Positions 5,174-5,913 of a stretch of 5,913 nucleotides of DNA are shown piece after piece. Made by a program: the position numbers and the translations under genes. The notes under the pieces are model-generated. The model did not search any database. It was not told the DNA's origin and worked only from the letters and a program-made list of their open reading frames with translations. Each line of letters starts with the position of its first letter. Position 1 is the first letter of the stretch. The DNA comes from an uncultured Collinsella sp. (GTDB lineage: Bacteria; Actinomycetota; Coriobacteriia; Coriobacteriales; Coriobacteriaceae): positions 1 to 5,913 of the forward strand of contig CABUWD010000122.1 of the NCBI GenBank assembly GCA_902495155.1, given 5' to 3'.

Positions 5174-5245
5174 CATAGCGCTTTGCGGCATCCAGCCAAG
5201 GCGAGGCGAAACCGAGTCAGCCTCCCCCTCGCCAAATTCGCCCGT

Positions 5246-5913
5246 TTAGCGAATGTTGTAGAACGCGGCCTTGCCGGCGTAGCGCGCGCTGCCCTCGAGC
5301 TCGTCCTCGATGCGGATGAGCTGGTTGTACTTGGCGATGCGATCGCTGCGGCACGGGGCGCCCGACTTGATCTGGCCGGCGTTGACGCCCACGACCAGGT
5401 CGGCGATCGTGGAGTCCTCGGTCTCGCCGGAACGGTGGCTCACGATGCAAGCGTAACCGGCCTCCTTGGCGGTCTCGATGGCCTCGAGCGACTCGGTGAG
5501 CGTGCCGATCTGGTTGACCTTGACCAAGATCGCGTTGGCGGCACCCAGCTCGATGCCCTTCTTGAGGCGCTCGGTGTTGGTGACGAACAGGTCGTCGCCT
5601 ACGAGCTGCACCTTATTGCCAATGCGGCGGGTAAGCTCGACCCAGCCGTCCCAGTCCTCCTCGGCCATACCGTCCTCGATGGAGATGATGGGATAGGTGT
5701 CGACGAGCTTCTCCCAGTAATCGACCATCTGGGCGCTCGTGTACTCAACGCCCTCGCCCTTGAGCTCGTACATACCAGTCTCGGCGTTGTAGAACTCGGT
5801 GGACGCCGGATCCATGGCGTACATGAAGTCGACGCCGGGCTTAAAGCCAGCCTTCTCGACGGCCTTGGTGATGTACTCGAACGGCTCGGCATTGGTCTTA
5901 AGGTTGGGGGCAA
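5246..5913 (-). CDS. eno: Enolase (phosphopyruvate hydratase), C-terminal part, 5' end outside window
   Basis: Enolase catalyses 2-phosphoglycerate to phosphoenolpyruvate plus water in glycolysis, in the cytoplasm, with two Mg ions. The window holds about the last 221 residues of a protein usually near 430. Reading inward from the right edge: APNLKTNAEPFEYI, the Mg-ligand segment AMDPASTEFY, SIEDGMAEEDWDGW (Glu ligand), LVGDDLFVTNT (Asp ligand), ILVKVNQIGTLTE (catalytic Lys), CIVSHRSGETEDS (active-site His) and NAGQIKSGAPCRSDRIAKYNQL (substrate-binding Lys). All these residues are present. It ends FYNIR-stop at 5246. The frame is open to the right edge, so the protein is cut by the window and not truncated in nature. 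It precedes the FtsB-like and ppx genes on the same strand, separated by its own terminator. Confidence 0.98.
   Translation of the reverse strand, partial: APNLKTNAEPFEYITKAVEKAGFKPGVDFMYAMDPASTEFYNAETGMYELKGEGVEYTSAQMVDYWEKLVDTYPIISIEDGMAEEDWDGWVELTRRIGNKVQLVGDDLFVTNTERLKKGIELGAANAILVKVNQIGTLTESLEAIETAKEAGYACIVSHRSGETEDSTIADLVVGVNAGQIKSGAPCRSDRIAKYNQLIRIEDELEGSARYAGKAAFYNIR

Noticed and set aside
5051..5191. N-terminal extension of the FtsB-like gene to the ATG at 5191
   Set aside because: The extension would read through the enolase terminator hairpin and the promoter; its residues look random and ATG 5050 has better support.

Overview
The window looks like a chromosomal segment from a high-GC anaerobic actinobacterium of the class Coriobacteriia, most likely Collinsella or a close relative. 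This is an inference from three things: the GC-rich third codon positions, the eno-ftsB-ppx gene order typical of Actinobacteria, and a PTS component lying beside ordinary housekeeping genes. I could not run a database search.

Layout from left to right. A sensor histidine kinase on the + strand (its frame is open to the left edge, so the N-terminus may lie outside) converges on a two-gene minus-strand unit. That unit is a GatB-type PTS IIB protein followed 11 nt later by a small VOC-fold protein. A 14-bp perfect hairpin with T-tracts on both strands ends both units. Diverging from the IIB gene, with a perfect TATAAT in the intergenic gap, is a + strand gene for a membrane-anchored, all-helical, TPR-like protein of unknown function. 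Next comes a CCA-encoding tRNA-Leu(UAA) gene and its terminator.

From 2924 to 3269 there is no protein gene but a great deal of structure. It holds an inverted, slightly diverged copy of the tRNA T-arm; a GC-rich stretch with three hairpins bracketed by a copy of the tRNA-Leu acceptor strand and a 19-nt exact copy of its 3' end including CCA; a second near-identical terminator hairpin; and a 67-bp AT-rich palindrome. This is the most unusual part of the window.

The right half is on the minus strand. Transcription runs from enolase (5' end outside the window) to a strong terminator, then to an FtsB/DivIC-like septum formation initiator with its own promoter, then after 20 nt to a short Ppx/GppA phosphatase. 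The DUF501 gene usually found between ftsB and ppx in Actinobacteria is missing. The genes link glycolysis (enolase), cell division (FtsB-like) and polyphosphate/ppGpp metabolism (Ppx) in one conserved neighbourhood; the left half is sensing and probable sugar uptake. No CRISPR array, transposase, phage gene or defence system is visible.
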